From positions 1-57,009 of the forward strand of contig CAJUQK010000014.1 of NCBI GenBank assembly GCA_910588205.1: 57,009 nt of DNA. The letters run 5' to 3'. The DNA is from an uncultured Eggerthellaceae bacterium. Lineage in GTDB: Bacteria; Actinomycetota; Coriobacteriia; Coriobacteriales; Eggerthellaceae. Below, in pieces: positions 24,651 to 33,538 of this stretch. The notes under the pieces are model-generated. The model saw nothing but the letters and a program-made list of their open reading frames with translations. It had not been told where the DNA came from and searched no databases. The translations under genes and the position numbers were made by a program. How positions within the stretch are numbered: position 1 is the stretch's first letter; each line of letters starts with the position of its first letter.

Positions 24651-24998
24651 ATGGACATCATACGCGCGATAGAGACCCAGGACATCAAGCAGGACGTGCC
24701 TGATTTCGGCCCGGGTGACAACGTAAAGGTTCACTACAGGATCACTGAGGGCAACCGCGAGAGGATCCAGGTCTTTCAGGGTGATGTCATCCGCCGCCAT
24801 GGCGAATCCTCCCGTGAGACATTCACGGTCCGCAAGATCAGCTTCTCTGTGGGTGTTGAGCGCACGTTCCCGGTGAACTCTCCCAAGATCGAGAAAATCG
24901 AGGTCACCCGTCGCGGTCAGGTTCGTCGCGCCAAGCTCTACTACCTGCGCGATAAGGTGGGCAAGGCCGCGAAGATCAAAGAGAAGGCCTTCAAGTAG
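24651..24998 (+). CDS. rplS: 50S ribosomal protein L19
   Basis: The 115-residue basic protein shows PGDNVKVHYRITEGNRERIQ, FQGDVI and FTVRKISFSVGVERTFPVNSP, the core of bL19, and ends RRAKLYYLRDKVGKAAKIKEK. It sits at the 30S-50S interface. AGCGGGGA lies just before the ATG. In most bacteria rplS directly follows trmD; here it is 11.5 kb downstream with its own promoter. A hairpin follows before rnhB. Confidence 0.97.
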   Translation: MDIIRAIETQDIKQDVPDFGPGDNVKVHYRITEGNRERIQVFQGDVIRRHGESSRETFTVRKISFSVGVERTFPVNSPKIEKIEVTRRGQVRRAKLYYLRDKVGKAAKIKEKAFK

Positions 24999-25025
24999 GC
25001 GCTCTTTTCCTATCCTGTTCTTCTG

Positions 25026-25050
25026 ACGAGGCTCTCTTGGAGGGCCTCGT
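25026..25050 (+). terminator. hairpin after rplS, possible partial terminator
   Basis: ACGAGGC (25026-25032) and GCCTCGT (25044-25050) pair around an 11-base loop in the gap between rplS and rnhB. No T-run follows, so it may only reduce transcription into rnhB. Confidence 0.4.
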
Positions 25051-25074
25051 TCGCTGTGAAGGGGCAGGTTCATC

Positions 25075-25854
25075 ATGAGACCACCTCTTTCGAAGATAGC
25101 CCAATGGGCTCAAGCCGTCTCCTCTAAGGAGGAGCTGGCACACCTGCGTCATGCATTGGCCCAAGACGACCGCAAGGGGGTGCCCCGGGAGCTGGATAAG
25201 GCTCAGCGCCGTCTGGAGCGCCAGGCGCAGGAGGATGAGCGCCTTGCAGGTCTCTACCGATTCGAGGCGGATATCCTGGCCAGTCGGGCAGCTCGGGTAG
25301 CCGTAGGGTTGGATGAGGTGGGCCGTGGACCTATTGCTGGTCCGCTGGCAGTGGGAGCGGTGGTACTGGATCCATCGGCTGATCCCATAGAGCGGCTGGA
25401 TGATTCCAAGAAGCTCTCCCCTCAGGTGCGTGAAGCAGTGGCAGGGCAGATCAAGGCTTCCTGTGTGGCTTGGTCGGTGGTCTATGCTTCGCCCCGGCAG
25501 ATAGACGAGCGCGGTATCATGGCTTGCCTCATCGAAGCATTCTCAGGCGCGATCGAAGATATCGAACGTCAAGGGGTATCCCCTGATGCTTTCCTCTTGG
25601 ACGGGAATCCGCTCCATCTCGATCAGCGCGAAGTGAACGTGGTCAAAGGAGATGCCCGCTGCGCTTCTATCGCCGCCGCCTCTGTTGTAGCGAAGGTGGA
25701 GCGGGATAGGCTCATGGATGAGCTGGATGAGGCTCATCCGGGGTATGGGTTCTCTTCGAATAAAGGGTATGGGAGCGAATCCCACATCGCTGCGATCCGT
25801 GAGCTTGGGTTATCCACCGTGCACCGAGCATCGTTCTGCACAAACTTCCTCTGA
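25075..25854 (+). CDS. rnhB: ribonuclease HII
   Basis: RNase HII cuts RNA in RNA-DNA hybrids and single ribonucleotides in DNA. The catalytic core starts near residue 80 with VGLDEVGRGPIAGPLAVGAV (first Asp and Glu), then DDSKKLSP, LLDGN (Asp) and AAASVVAKVERDRLMDELD (Asp). The ~75-residue N-terminal extension rich in Arg, Glu and Gln is of the kind seen in Gram-positive RNase HII. The gene follows rplS, a common neighbour pair. Confidence 0.96.
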   Translation: MRPPLSKIAQWAQAVSSKEELAHLRHALAQDDRKGVPRELDKAQRRLERQAQEDERLAGLYRFEADILASRAARVAVGLDEVGRGPIAGPLAVGAVVLDPSADPIERLDDSKKLSPQVREAVAGQIKASCVAWSVVYASPRQIDERGIMACLIEAFSGAIEDIERQGVSPDAFLLDGNPLHLDQREVNVVKGDARCASIAAASVVAKVERDRLMDELDEAHPGYGFSSNKGYGSESHIAAIRELGLSTVHRASFCTNFL

Positions 25855-26090
25855 CCATCTTCGTTCGTTCAGGGCCGCTCCAACCTACGCCCCTTCTTCT
25901 TCATGCAAGATCATGCAGATCCATAGTGGATGGATGGATGATGAGCGTGCCCCAATTGATCATCCTTTGACAACAAAGGGGCGAAAGCATGCAGAAGCCT
26001 TGCAGATCCAAGGTGATGGCATGCAGCGTCCTTGGTAGATATCCGTCAGATACGCCTCCTATGATCGTATCCAGAGAGATGGGAGGAATG

Positions 26091-26546
26091 ATGACAGAAG
26101 CCCTAATGGAGAAGAAGGCTTGTTTCGTCGATCCGGCACAGAGGGAATCGGATAGCAAGCCTGAGAGAGAGCGGAAGGTCGGTAAACGGAACAAGGCGCT
26201 TGGAGCGCGAGGGGAGGAGGCAGCTGCCCGCTTCTTGGACCGGCGTGGTTATGAGATATTGGAGCGGAACTGGACCTGCTTTGCGGGGGAAGCGGACATC
26301 ATCGCACGGGATGAGGACACCATCGTCTTCGTTGAGGTCAAGACACGCAAGGATTGCGGGCACGGCTTTCCCTCAGAAGCGGTGACTGCTGCGAAGAGGG
26401 AGAAGTACGAGAAGATCGCCCTTGCCTTCCTGTCGGATTACGAACCTACTGATTTCCCTGTCCGGTTCGACGTCGTCTCCATCGTGGTGATCGGTCCTGA
26501 CAAAGCCATGATCCGCCACCAGATCAATGCCTTCTCCCTGGACTAG
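26091..26546 (+). CDS. YraN/UPF0102 family nuclease-like protein
   Basis: The protein has the endonuclease-like fold core: GARGEEAAARFLDRRGYEILERNW, then GEADIIARDEDTIVFVEVKTR, with the E...D...ExK pattern of restriction-nuclease-type active sites. Function in cells is not settled. The N-terminal ~35 residues are extra. I place the start at ATG 26091 (or 26088) after GGGAGG; the frame is open further up but without support. The 236 bases before it hold only a small hairpin (CCTTTG-ACAA-CAAAGG, 25964-25979). comM starts 3 bases downstream. Confidence 0.9.
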   Translation: MTEALMEKKACFVDPAQRESDSKPERERKVGKRNKALGARGEEAAARFLDRRGYEILERNWTCFAGEADIIARDEDTIVFVEVKTRKDCGHGFPSEAVTAAKREKYEKIALAFLSDYEPTDFPVRFDVVSIVVIGPDKAMIRHQINAFSLD

Positions 26547-26549
26547 AAA

Positions 26550-28079
26550 GTGGGTGGTGTATGCACGGTGCAAAGCGCTGTTCTCAGAGGAGTCGAAGCG
26601 GAGCCGGTGTGGGTAGAGGTCTGCGTTGGGAGTGGGCTTCCGGGCATGTCTATAGTGGGCATGGCCGACACCGCGGTCAAGGAGGCTCAGGAGCGGGTGA
26701 GGTCAGCCCTGCGCGTTTCGGGGTTCTCGATGCCAAGCATGAAGGTGGTAGTGAATCTGGCTCCCGGCAACATCCGAAAGACCGGTTCTGGGTTCGATCT
26801 GCCCATTGCCCTTGGGGTGTTGGTGGCAACCGCTCAGGTACCGGAGGAGGCCGTCAGGGGAAGGCTTGTGATCGGAGAGCTGTCATTGCAGGGAGCGGTG
26901 AGGCCCGTGATAGGCAACCTCGCTTTCGCCCTCTGCGCGAAGAGGATGGGGTGTCAGTTCGTCACCGCCATGCAGAAGCCGGCACCCATACGCGGCCTCG
27001 TTCAGATGGGGCTGCGAACCTTGGGGAGCTTGCATCTGGCCGATCCCTTCGACGAGCTTTCCAGCAGAGGAGGTACAGGTGCAACGCCCGCCGCGAAGCC
27101 CGCGGCCGATTACAAGGATATATCTGGACATGATATAGCGAAGCGCTCTTTGCAGATAGCGGCGGCGGGAAACCATGGAGTGCTCATGATGGGACCTCCT
27201 GGCTCTGGCAAGACCATGCTGGCATCCCGTCTCGTATCCATCCTGCCGCCCCTCACTGAGGAGGAGATGCTTGAGGCAGCCGTGGTCCATTCGGTGGCTG
27301 GGAGGGATATCGATGATATCCTGCTCGGTATCCGTCCCTTTCGGAGCCCGCATCATTCGGCAACCTCAGCAGGGCTTTTAGGAGGGGGTAGCCCCATTCG
27401 TCCTGGAGAGGTGTCCCTTGCCCATTGCGGTGTGTTGTTCTTGGACGAGTTGAGCGAATTCAGATCCTCGACCCTGCAGGGACTGCGCCAGCCGCTAGAG
27501 AGCGGAGAGGTGCATCTGACCCGGGCAGAGGCAAGCCTTCGGCTCCCTGCGCGGTTCATGCTCATTGCTGCCTCGAATCCATGCCCGTGTGGCTTTTTGG
27601 GAGATAAGGCGCATCGCTGTACCTGCACTGATGCACAGGTGAGGAAGTATCAAAGCAGGATAGGCGGTCCTCTCATGGACCGGATCAGCATGCGATTGGA
27701 TGTGGAGCGGCTTCCTTCATCCAGCGTCCTCTCCTCAGGCCAAGGCACTGACTCGGCCACGCTGAAAGAAGGGGTCATCCGGGCTCGACAGTACGCCAGT
27801 TGGCGTCGGGCGCAGATGGAAGAGCATGGGGAAGGAACAGGGATCAAGCGACTCTCACCTGAGGCTATCATCGCCTCTTGCAAGCTGGATAGCCAGGCTG
27901 GTGCCTTTGTGGACAAGATGGCCGAAAGTGACCGGATCAGCGGACGCGGTCTCATCAATACCCTGAGGGTAGCCCGGACCATCGCGGATATCGAAGAGTC
28001 TGCGTGTGTGAGAGATGTCCATCTGGCGGAGGCCTTCTCGTTCCGCGTGGATGCGGGGATAGGTGAAGAGGGGAGTTGA
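26550..28079 (+). CDS. comM: ComM/YifB family Mg-chelatase-like AAA ATPase
   Basis: ComM is a hexameric helicase that promotes branch migration during natural transformation. The 509-residue protein has the N-terminal ChlI domain (GLPGMSIVGMADTAVKEAQERVRSAL), Walker A GPPGSGKTM at 215-223, HSATSAGLLGGG, Walker B FLDELSEF, and a Cys-rich insert (NPCPCGFLGDKAHRCTC) typical of the family, then the C-terminal chelatase domain. The start is GTG 26550; GTG 26568 is possible. It lies between yraN and dprA, a conserved DNA-processing cluster. Confidence 0.95.
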   Translation: MGGVCTVQSAVLRGVEAEPVWVEVCVGSGLPGMSIVGMADTAVKEAQERVRSALRVSGFSMPSMKVVVNLAPGNIRKTGSGFDLPIALGVLVATAQVPEEAVRGRLVIGELSLQGAVRPVIGNLAFALCAKRMGCQFVTAMQKPAPIRGLVQMGLRTLGSLHLADPFDELSSRGGTGATPAAKPAADYKDISGHDIAKRSLQIAAAGNHGVLMMGPPGSGKTMLASRLVSILPPLTEEEMLEAAVVHSVAGRDIDDILLGIRPFRSPHHSATSAGLLGGGSPIRPGEVSLAHCGVLFLDELSEFRSSTLQGLRQPLESGEVHLTRAEASLRLPARFMLIAASNPCPCGFLGDKAHRCTCTDAQVRKYQSRIGGPLMDRISMRLDVERLPSSSVLSSGQGTDSATLKEGVIRARQYASWRRAQMEEHGEGTGIKRLSPEAIIASCKLDSQAGAFVDKMAESDRISGRGLINTLRVARTIADIEESACVRDVHLAEAFSFRVDAGIGEEGS

Positions 28080-28085
28080 TCGGCT

Positions 28086-29012
28086 ATGGAGGGCGCTATA
28101 GCAGGGGAGCATACCGTACTCGCCCAAGAGGATGAACGGTATCCTCCTGCGCTTCTGAGATTGCCTGATGCGCCTCAGAAGCTCTTCGTGATAGGGAATG
28201 TGGGTGCCCTCCAGGAAGGGTTGGCGGTGGTAGGCGCTCGGAAGGCAACCCCCTATGGGAGGGGATGTGCTCGGAGATTCGCTCGCCGAGCGGCTCGACG
28301 TGGGATCGTCATCATCTCTGGAGGGGCGCGAGGTTGTGATGCAGAGGCTCATCGGGCGGCGCTCGCAGAGCATGCACCTACCGTGGTGTTCATGGGTGGT
28401 GGTTGCCATAAGGTATATCCGACCCAACATGCAGCACTCTTCAAGGAGGTCGTGGAAGCGGGCGGTGCTCTGGTATCCGAGCATGAATGGGAGACGTCGC
28501 CGCGGCCTTTCATGTTCCGGATGCGCAACAGGCTCATCGCTGGGCTTGCGAAGGCGACGCTCATCGTAGAGGCCGGGCTCCCTTCGGGTACGTTCTCTAC
28601 TGCTGATGAAGCGCTTCGGGCGAACAGGGATGTCCTCGTGGTCCCGGGTTCTATAGAGTCGGTTCAGTCTCGCGGCGCCAACCGGCTCATCTATCAGGGA
28701 GCTACGCCCATCGTGGATGACGATGCCTTTGACGAGCGATTATGCTCCCTCTTCGGTCTCTTGAGGCAAGAGGAGGTAACGAGGATCGAAGAGCCTCCCT
28801 TGACGGGTATGGAGCGCAAGCTCATAGATGCTCTTACGGCAGCGCCGCTCAGCGCAGAGGAGCTCTTCTCTCTCGCTGTTCAAGAAGATGGGCAAGCGTG
28901 GACGGCGGCTGCTCTCAACGGCTGGATCGCTCTCATGGAGACCAAAGGCTTCATCACCCGATATCCTGGCGGGAAATACGGGGCGCAGGTGAAGGGAGGG
29001 GGTCGGCCGTGA
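28086..29012 (+). CDS. dprA: DNA-processing protein DprA
   Basis: DprA loads RecA on incoming single-stranded DNA. The 308-residue protein carries the Rossmann core VVGARKATPYG, IISGGARGCDAEAHRAAL, MGGGCHKVYP, RNRLIAGLAKATLIVEAG and SGTFSTADEALRANRDVLVVPG, all hallmark segments. The last ~60 residues form the usual winged-helix end. It follows comM by 6 bases and precedes trmFO, a common order in Gram-positive bacteria. Confidence 0.95.
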   Translation: MEGAIAGEHTVLAQEDERYPPALLRLPDAPQKLFVIGNVGALQEGLAVVGARKATPYGRGCARRFARRAARRGIVIISGGARGCDAEAHRAALAEHAPTVVFMGGGCHKVYPTQHAALFKEVVEAGGALVSEHEWETSPRPFMFRMRNRLIAGLAKATLIVEAGLPSGTFSTADEALRANRDVLVVPGSIESVQSRGANRLIYQGATPIVDDDAFDERLCSLFGLLRQEEVTRIEEPPLTGMERKLIDALTAAPLSAEELFSLAVQEDGQAWTAAALNGWIALMETKGFITRYPGGKYGAQVKGGGRP

Positions 29013-29019
29013 TAAGCTG

Positions 29020-30399
29020 ATGGTCATGGATGATCATGTATCCATAATCGGCGGAGGGTTGGCTGGCAGCGAAGCGGCCTTGGCTCTTGCGTCCCTTGGC
29101 CATAGCGTGTGCATCCATGAGATGCGCCCTCAGGTGCAGACCGGCGTACATCACAGCGACGGCCTTGCTGAGCTCGTGTGCTCCAATTCGCTGAAGAGCA
29201 CAAAGGAGGAGAGCGCTGCTGGCATGCTGAAGGCAGAGCTTTCAACCCTTGGGTCCTCACTCTACCGGATGGCGCTTGGCTGTCGCGTTCCGGCAGGGGG
29301 CGCTCTGGCAGTGGACCGCTTGCAGTTCTCCCAAGCAGTCACCGAAGCAGTGGAGCGTCACCCCTTGATCCAGGTCGTGCGGGGCGAGGTGACGGATCTA
29401 GATACCCTGGCATCCCATTCCATCGCCTTGGTGCTCGCCACCGGGCCCCTTACGAGCGACGGGTTGAGCCCGGCTATCGAGCAGCTGTGCGGTACCCAGG
29501 CCCTAGCGTTCTACGATGCTGCTGCACCCATCGTCATGGCTGAGTCTCTTGATGGGGAGAAGGTCTTCCGTCAGAGCCGCTACGAGGATGATGGCATAGG
29601 TGACTACCTCAACGCTCCTTTCAGTCAAGGAGAATACGAAGCATTCATCGACGCTCTGCTCGAGGCTCGACGCGTGGTGGCCAAGGAGTTCGAGACGACA
29701 GAGCTCTTCCAGGCCTGTCAGCCCATCGAGGAGATAGCGCGGAAGGGGAGGGATGCGCCGCGGTTCGGTCCAATGAAGCCTGTGGGCCTCATCGATCCAC
29801 GCACGGGAAGGCGTCCTTGGGCAGCCCTTCAGCTCCGGGCTGAAGATGCCGCTCATCAAAGCTATAACCTAGTGGGATTCCAAACGAACCTGGCCTTTCC
29901 TGAGCAAGAGCGCGTCTTCCGCATGATACCCGGTCTGGAGCAGGCGGAGTTCGTCCGCTTTGGCGTGATGCACCGCAATACCTTCATCGATGCGCCCTGT
30001 TGCTTGGATATCTCTGGTCGCCTCATCACGGAGCAGGCGTTGGAGCTGTCGTGCCCCGTATTCGTGGCTGGGCAGCTTGCAGGCACTGAAGGCTACTGTG
30101 AGGCCATCCGATCGGGGTTGCACTGTGCTATTGCCCTCCATTGCTTGCTGGAGGGCGTTGCGCTTCCATCCCTATCTCCTCACACTGCCTTCGGGGCCCT
30201 GATGACCCATGCCACTGATCCTGCTACCAAGGGCTATCAACCCCTGCACGTGAACTTCGGGATCATGCCGCCGTTGGATGCTCCGGTGCGCAATAAGCGG
30301 AAGCGCTACGAGGCCTATGCCGAGCGAGGCAGACTCGCGCTCGAAGGCTACCGGGAAGATCTCTGCCGGGCAGGGCTTGAAGGGCTCATCGATGGATGA
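29020..30399 (+). CDS. trmFO: folate/FAD-dependent tRNA (m5U54) methyltransferase TrmFO
   Basis: TrmFO makes ribothymidine 54 in tRNA with methylene-tetrahydrofolate and FAD. The 459-residue protein starts with the FAD-binding loop IIGGGLAGSEAALALA, followed by LVCSNSLKS, the Cys-containing segment characteristic of the family. Further matches are APIVMAESLD, FGPMKPVGLIDPRTGRRPWA, MHRNTFI and AGQLAGTEGYCEA, all typical. ATG 29020 or 29026 can start it. Its end overlaps the recombinase gene by 8 bases. Confidence 0.95.
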   Translation: MVMDDHVSIIGGGLAGSEAALALASLGHSVCIHEMRPQVQTGVHHSDGLAELVCSNSLKSTKEESAAGMLKAELSTLGSSLYRMALGCRVPAGGALAVDRLQFSQAVTEAVERHPLIQVVRGEVTDLDTLASHSIALVLATGPLTSDGLSPAIEQLCGTQALAFYDAAAPIVMAESLDGEKVFRQSRYEDDGIGDYLNAPFSQGEYEAFIDALLEARRVVAKEFETTELFQACQPIEEIARKGRDAPRFGPMKPVGLIDPRTGRRPWAALQLRAEDAAHQSYNLVGFQTNLAFPEQERVFRMIPGLEQAEFVRFGVMHRNTFIDAPCCLDISGRLITEQALELSCPVFVAGQLAGTEGYCEAIRSGLHCAIALHCLLEGVALPSLSPHTAFGALMTHATDPATKGYQPLHVNFGIMPPLDAPVRNKRKRYEAYAERGRLALEGYREDLCRAGLEGLIDG

Positions 30400-31303
30400 G
30401 CTCCTATCCACGTATCTGGATGCTCTGACCTTCGAGAGGAATCTCTCGAAGAACACTGTGAAGGCATACCGGGAGGATCTTCAGGAATACGCTGCGTGGT
30501 CTGCGCGGGAAGGGATAGACCCGCTGAATCCTTCCAAGCGCGGTGTGAGGATGTATTTGGCCTATTTGGATCAGGCGGGGTATACCCGACGTACGACGAA
30601 CCGCCGTCTCTCAGCGCTCAAGGGGTTCTTCGGTTGGGCCTGTGCGCGGGGATCGGTGGAAGCGGACCCTGTTAGCTCGCTCCACGGGCCCAAGAGCGAG
30701 AAGCATCTCCCGAAAGTCATCCCTCCTGCTGAGATGGAGCAAGCCCTCTTGGTTCATGGTCAGTTGGCGCAAGGGTGCAAAGACCCGCTGCAACGGGCCT
30801 TGGAGCTACGGGATCAGGCCGTGTTGGAGATGATGTACGCTTGCGGGGCGCGCATCTCTGAGGCCTCCTCCCTCATCCTTGACAACGTTGATCTCAAGGC
30901 CGGGCAGCTGAGACTCTTCGGGAAGGGTGCGAAAGAGCGCATCGTCCCTATCCATGAACTGGCCTGCTCTGCCCTTTCCCGTTATCTTGCAGAGGGTAGA
31001 GAGGTGCTTGAGGGCTCATCCTCCGGTTCGTGGGTATTCCTCTCCCGGCGAGGCTTGCGCTACTCTGAGGATGCCATACGTCAGATGTTCAAGTGCACGC
31101 TCGGGCTGGCTGGACTGGATGGCATCTATACGCCCCATGATCTCAGGCATACCTTCGCCACAGACGTGCTAGCCGGTGGGGCTGATCTGCGCAGTGTCCA
31201 AGAGATGCTGGGCCACGCCAGCCTCTCCACCACCCAGATCTACACCCATCTGACCCCAGAGCGCCTTCAGGAGGCAAAGAGGCTAGCCCACCCTCGCGGC
31301 TAG
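30392..31303 (+). CDS. xerC: tyrosine recombinase XerC/XerD type
   Basis: This chromosome-dimer-type recombinase has 303 residues. The N-terminal SAM-like DNA-binding domain (about 1-90) is followed by the catalytic domain with a complete active site: Arg154 (GARISE), His249 and Arg252 (HDLRHTF), His275 (LGHASLSTTQIYTH) and nucleophile Tyr284. Length and motifs fit a housekeeping Xer protein rather than a phage integrase, and the position after trmFO is a known XerC location. I cannot separate XerC from XerD by eye. The start is ATG 30392; a longer frame inside trmFO is not supported. Confidence 0.9.
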   Translation: MDELLSTYLDALTFERNLSKNTVKAYREDLQEYAAWSAREGIDPLNPSKRGVRMYLAYLDQAGYTRRTTNRRLSALKGFFGWACARGSVEADPVSSLHGPKSEKHLPKVIPPAEMEQALLVHGQLAQGCKDPLQRALELRDQAVLEMMYACGARISEASSLILDNVDLKAGQLRLFGKGAKERIVPIHELACSALSRYLAEGREVLEGSSSGSWVFLSRRGLRYSEDAIRQMFKCTLGLAGLDGIYTPHDLRHTFATDVLAGGADLRSVQEMLGHASLSTTQIYTHLTPERLQEAKRLAHPRG

Positions 31304-31333
31304 GTGAGCAGGCTTGGATGGTTCGCCTTGGAG

Positions 31334-31936
31334 TCAGGAGACGGGTTGGAAGGTATCCCGGTCGGGGGCGAAGGAGCGCATGGCTTGGATGGTGCGGCTG
31401 AACAGCTCATCCAGCTCCCAACCCAGCATCTCAGCTCCGCTGCGAATGACATCGCGGTCGACCCCCGCAGCGAAACGCTTGTCCTTGAACTTCTTCTTGA
31501 GGCTCTTGACTTCGAAATCCATCACGGACCCGGAGGGCCGCATGACGATGGCCGCCCCTATGAGCCCGGTGAGCTCTTCGGTGGCGAAGAGGATCTTCTC
31601 CATCTGGAGTTCCGGCTTGGGCAGGTCGGGGTTGAAGTCCGACGTATGGGACTGGATGGCGCGTATGAGCTCAGGCGTGCCACCGGCTTCCTCTATCAAG
31701 GGAGCAGCATAGAGCGTGTGCTTCTCTGGTTCGTCGTCATGCTCTTCCCAATCCAGATCATGGAGAAGCCCTACGATCCCCCAGAACTCTTCGTTGTCCG
31801 GGTCATATTCGCGGGCGAAATAGCGCATGGTCTGTTCGACGGTCTCTCCATGTTCGATATGGAATGGATCGGTGTTGTGGGCCTTCAAGAGCGCATAGGC
31901 CTCATCTCGGGTCATGCCTGCTTGCAATGCTGTCAT
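31334..31936 (-). CDS. HD-domain protein (putative phosphohydrolase)
   Basis: The 200-residue soluble protein has the HD metal site: His29 (HIEHGE), His59-Asp60 (GLLHDLDWEE) and a later helix with SHTSDF. Small stand-alone HD proteins of this kind act on nucleotides or other phosphoesters; the substrate is unknown. On its strand, GGAAAGAGG lies before the ATG. It converges with xerC (30 bases apart) and is divergent from def, so the two share the 107-base gap at 31937-32043. Confidence 0.85.
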   Translation of the reverse strand: MTALQAGMTRDEAYALLKAHNTDPFHIEHGETVEQTMRYFAREYDPDNEEFWGIVGLLHDLDWEEHDDEPEKHTLYAAPLIEEAGGTPELIRAIQSHTSDFNPDLPKPELQMEKILFATEELTGLIGAAIVMRPSGSVMDFEVKSLKKKFKDKRFAAGVDRDVIRSGAEMLGWELDELFSRTIQAMRSFAPDRDTFQPVS

Positions 31937-32043
31937 CTTGAGCCTCTTTCCCTTGGGTCATTCGGGGCTATTTTAGTCGATAGCTTCTCCATATACATGG
32001 AGTACCATATCCTGAGGAAGAAGCAGTAAGAGACAAGGAACTC

Positions 32044-32595
32044 ATGAGCATGTTGAAGATCGTCGAATCACCTGATCCTGTGCTGTCTACGGTGTGCGCA
32101 CCCTGTGAGGTGGGGGATAAGAGCCTCATCAAGGTAGCCAAGCAGATGGCGAAGCTGATGTATGGGAACAACGGATGCGGGCTTGCTGCTCCTCAGGTTG
32201 GTCTGGATAAACGGTTCGTGGTCATAGATGTGGATTGGGATGGCGAAGATGTCTCCACGCGCAATCCCCTGTTCCTCGTGAATCCGGAATTGGTGGAGAC
32301 GCAGGGTGAGCCTGTCGAAGACAAGGAGGCGTGCCTGTCTTGTCCGGGGGTGAGCGTTCCGGTGAAGCGGGCTCCCTGGGCGCGGGTGCGCTTCTTTGAT
32401 CTTGACGGTGAAGAATGGGAGATAGAAGGGGATGGCCTGCTCGGACGTTGCCTTCAGCATGAGCTGGATCATCTTGATGGCAAGACGCTCTTCGAATCCT
32501 GCGAACCTGGTGTGAGGTTGCGGGCTTTGCAGGCCTACGAGAAGGCGAAGGCCATGGGAGCGAAGCCCGGAGAGGCCCAGTTCGATGTCAGCTGA
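32044..32595 (+). CDS. def: peptide deformylase
   Basis: Removes the formyl group from new proteins. The metalloenzyme motifs are GCGLAAPQ (44-51), EACLS (95-99, with metal ligand Cys97; the usual form is EGCLS) and QHELDH (138-143, with His139, Glu140, His143). AAGGAA lies three bases before ATG 32044 and nine before ATG 32050, so the second may be the real start. It overlaps fmt by 11 bases; the def-fmt pair covers removal and addition of the formyl group. Confidence 0.95.
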   Translation: MSMLKIVESPDPVLSTVCAPCEVGDKSLIKVAKQMAKLMYGNNGCGLAAPQVGLDKRFVVIDVDWDGEDVSTRNPLFLVNPELVETQGEPVEDKEACLSCPGVSVPVKRAPWARVRFFDLDGEEWEIEGDGLLGRCLQHELDHLDGKTLFESCEPGVRLRALQAYEKAKAMGAKPGEAQFDVS

Positions 32596-33538
32596 GGAGT
32601 CTCTGCGCGCCGTCTTCATGGGAACGCCTCCCTTTGCGGCGGATATCTTGGAGGACGTGTCTTCTCGGGTGGAGGTCGTCTGCGTCTACACCCAGCCTGA
32701 CCGGGTACGTGGCCGTGGTAACAAGACGATGCCCTCCGCTGTGAAGGTCAAGGCGCAAGAGCTGGGGTTGCCTGTGCGTACTGTGAGCAGCTTCAAGGAT
32801 CCAACCTCCGTAGAAGAGCTGGCTTCTTTGAAGCCCGATGTCATCTGCGTGGCTGCCTTCGGTGCCATCCTGCCAAAGGCCATCCTTGATATAGCGCCTC
32901 TAGGTTGCGTGAATGTCCACGGCTCTATCCTGCCGCGATGGCGGGGTGCGGCTCCTATCGAGCGGGCCATCCTGGCAGGAGATGCAGAAGCCGGTGTGTG
33001 CATCATGCGCATGGAGGAAGGGCTTGATATGGGGGATTTCTGCATCTGCCGGAAGATCCCCATCGAAGGCAGGAGTGCTGAGGAGCTGACTGGTGAGCTG
33101 GCTTCGTTGGGGGCCGGGGCTCTCATCACGGCACTGGAGCAGCTGCGAAGCGGTGCCATCCATTGGACAAAGCAGGATGAGAGCCAGGTCACCTATGCTC
33201 AGAAGATCGCCAAGCATGAGCTGGATATCTCCCCTAATCAAGATGCCGCTTGCGCCGCGCGGCGCGTTCAAGCGTCTTCGGCAGCCCATCCGTCCAAGTG
33301 CATCTTAGGGAACAGGACTGTGACCGTGCTCACGGCGAAGGTGGTAGAACAGGATGCATCAGATGCTCCCGCTGCCGCACGGGTGCGTTTCGCTCAGGGG
33401 CGCCTGTTGCTCGGGTGCGCTGAAGGGGCGCTCGAGGTGCTCTCCCTCAAGCCTGATGGCAAGCGCGCCATGACGGCTCAGCAGTTCGCCCAAGGCATGC
33501 CAGGTCTCAAAGAGGGCATCTCATGGGAGGCTCTTTGA
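32585..33538 (+). CDS. fmt: methionyl-tRNA formyltransferase
   Basis: Adds a formyl group from 10-formyl-tetrahydrofolate to initiator Met-tRNA. The 317-residue protein reads FMGTPPFAADIL at its start, QPDRVRGRG, and the active-site stretch NVHGSILPRWRGAAPIERAIL, then GVCIMRMEEGLDMGD. The C-terminal OB-like domain covers about 205-310. It overlaps def upstream and rsmB downstream (16 bases), so the three form one unit. Confidence 0.96.
   Translation: MSAEESLRAVFMGTPPFAADILEDVSSRVEVVCVYTQPDRVRGRGNKTMPSAVKVKAQELGLPVRTVSSFKDPTSVEELASLKPDVICVAAFGAILPKAILDIAPLGCVNVHGSILPRWRGAAPIERAILAGDAEAGVCIMRMEEGLDMGDFCICRKIPIEGRSAEELTGELASLGAGALITALEQLRSGAIHWTKQDESQVTYAQKIAKHELDISPNQDAACAARRVQASSAAHPSKCILGNRTVTVLTAKVVEQDASDAPAAARVRFAQGRLLLGCAEGALEVLSLKPDGKRAMTAQQFAQGMPGLKEGISWEAL

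Noticed and set aside
30392..31303. Phage or island integrase with an attachment site
   Set aside because: The protein has Xer length and motifs, sits in a conserved trmFO-xer order, and no tRNA, att repeat or phage gene is near.
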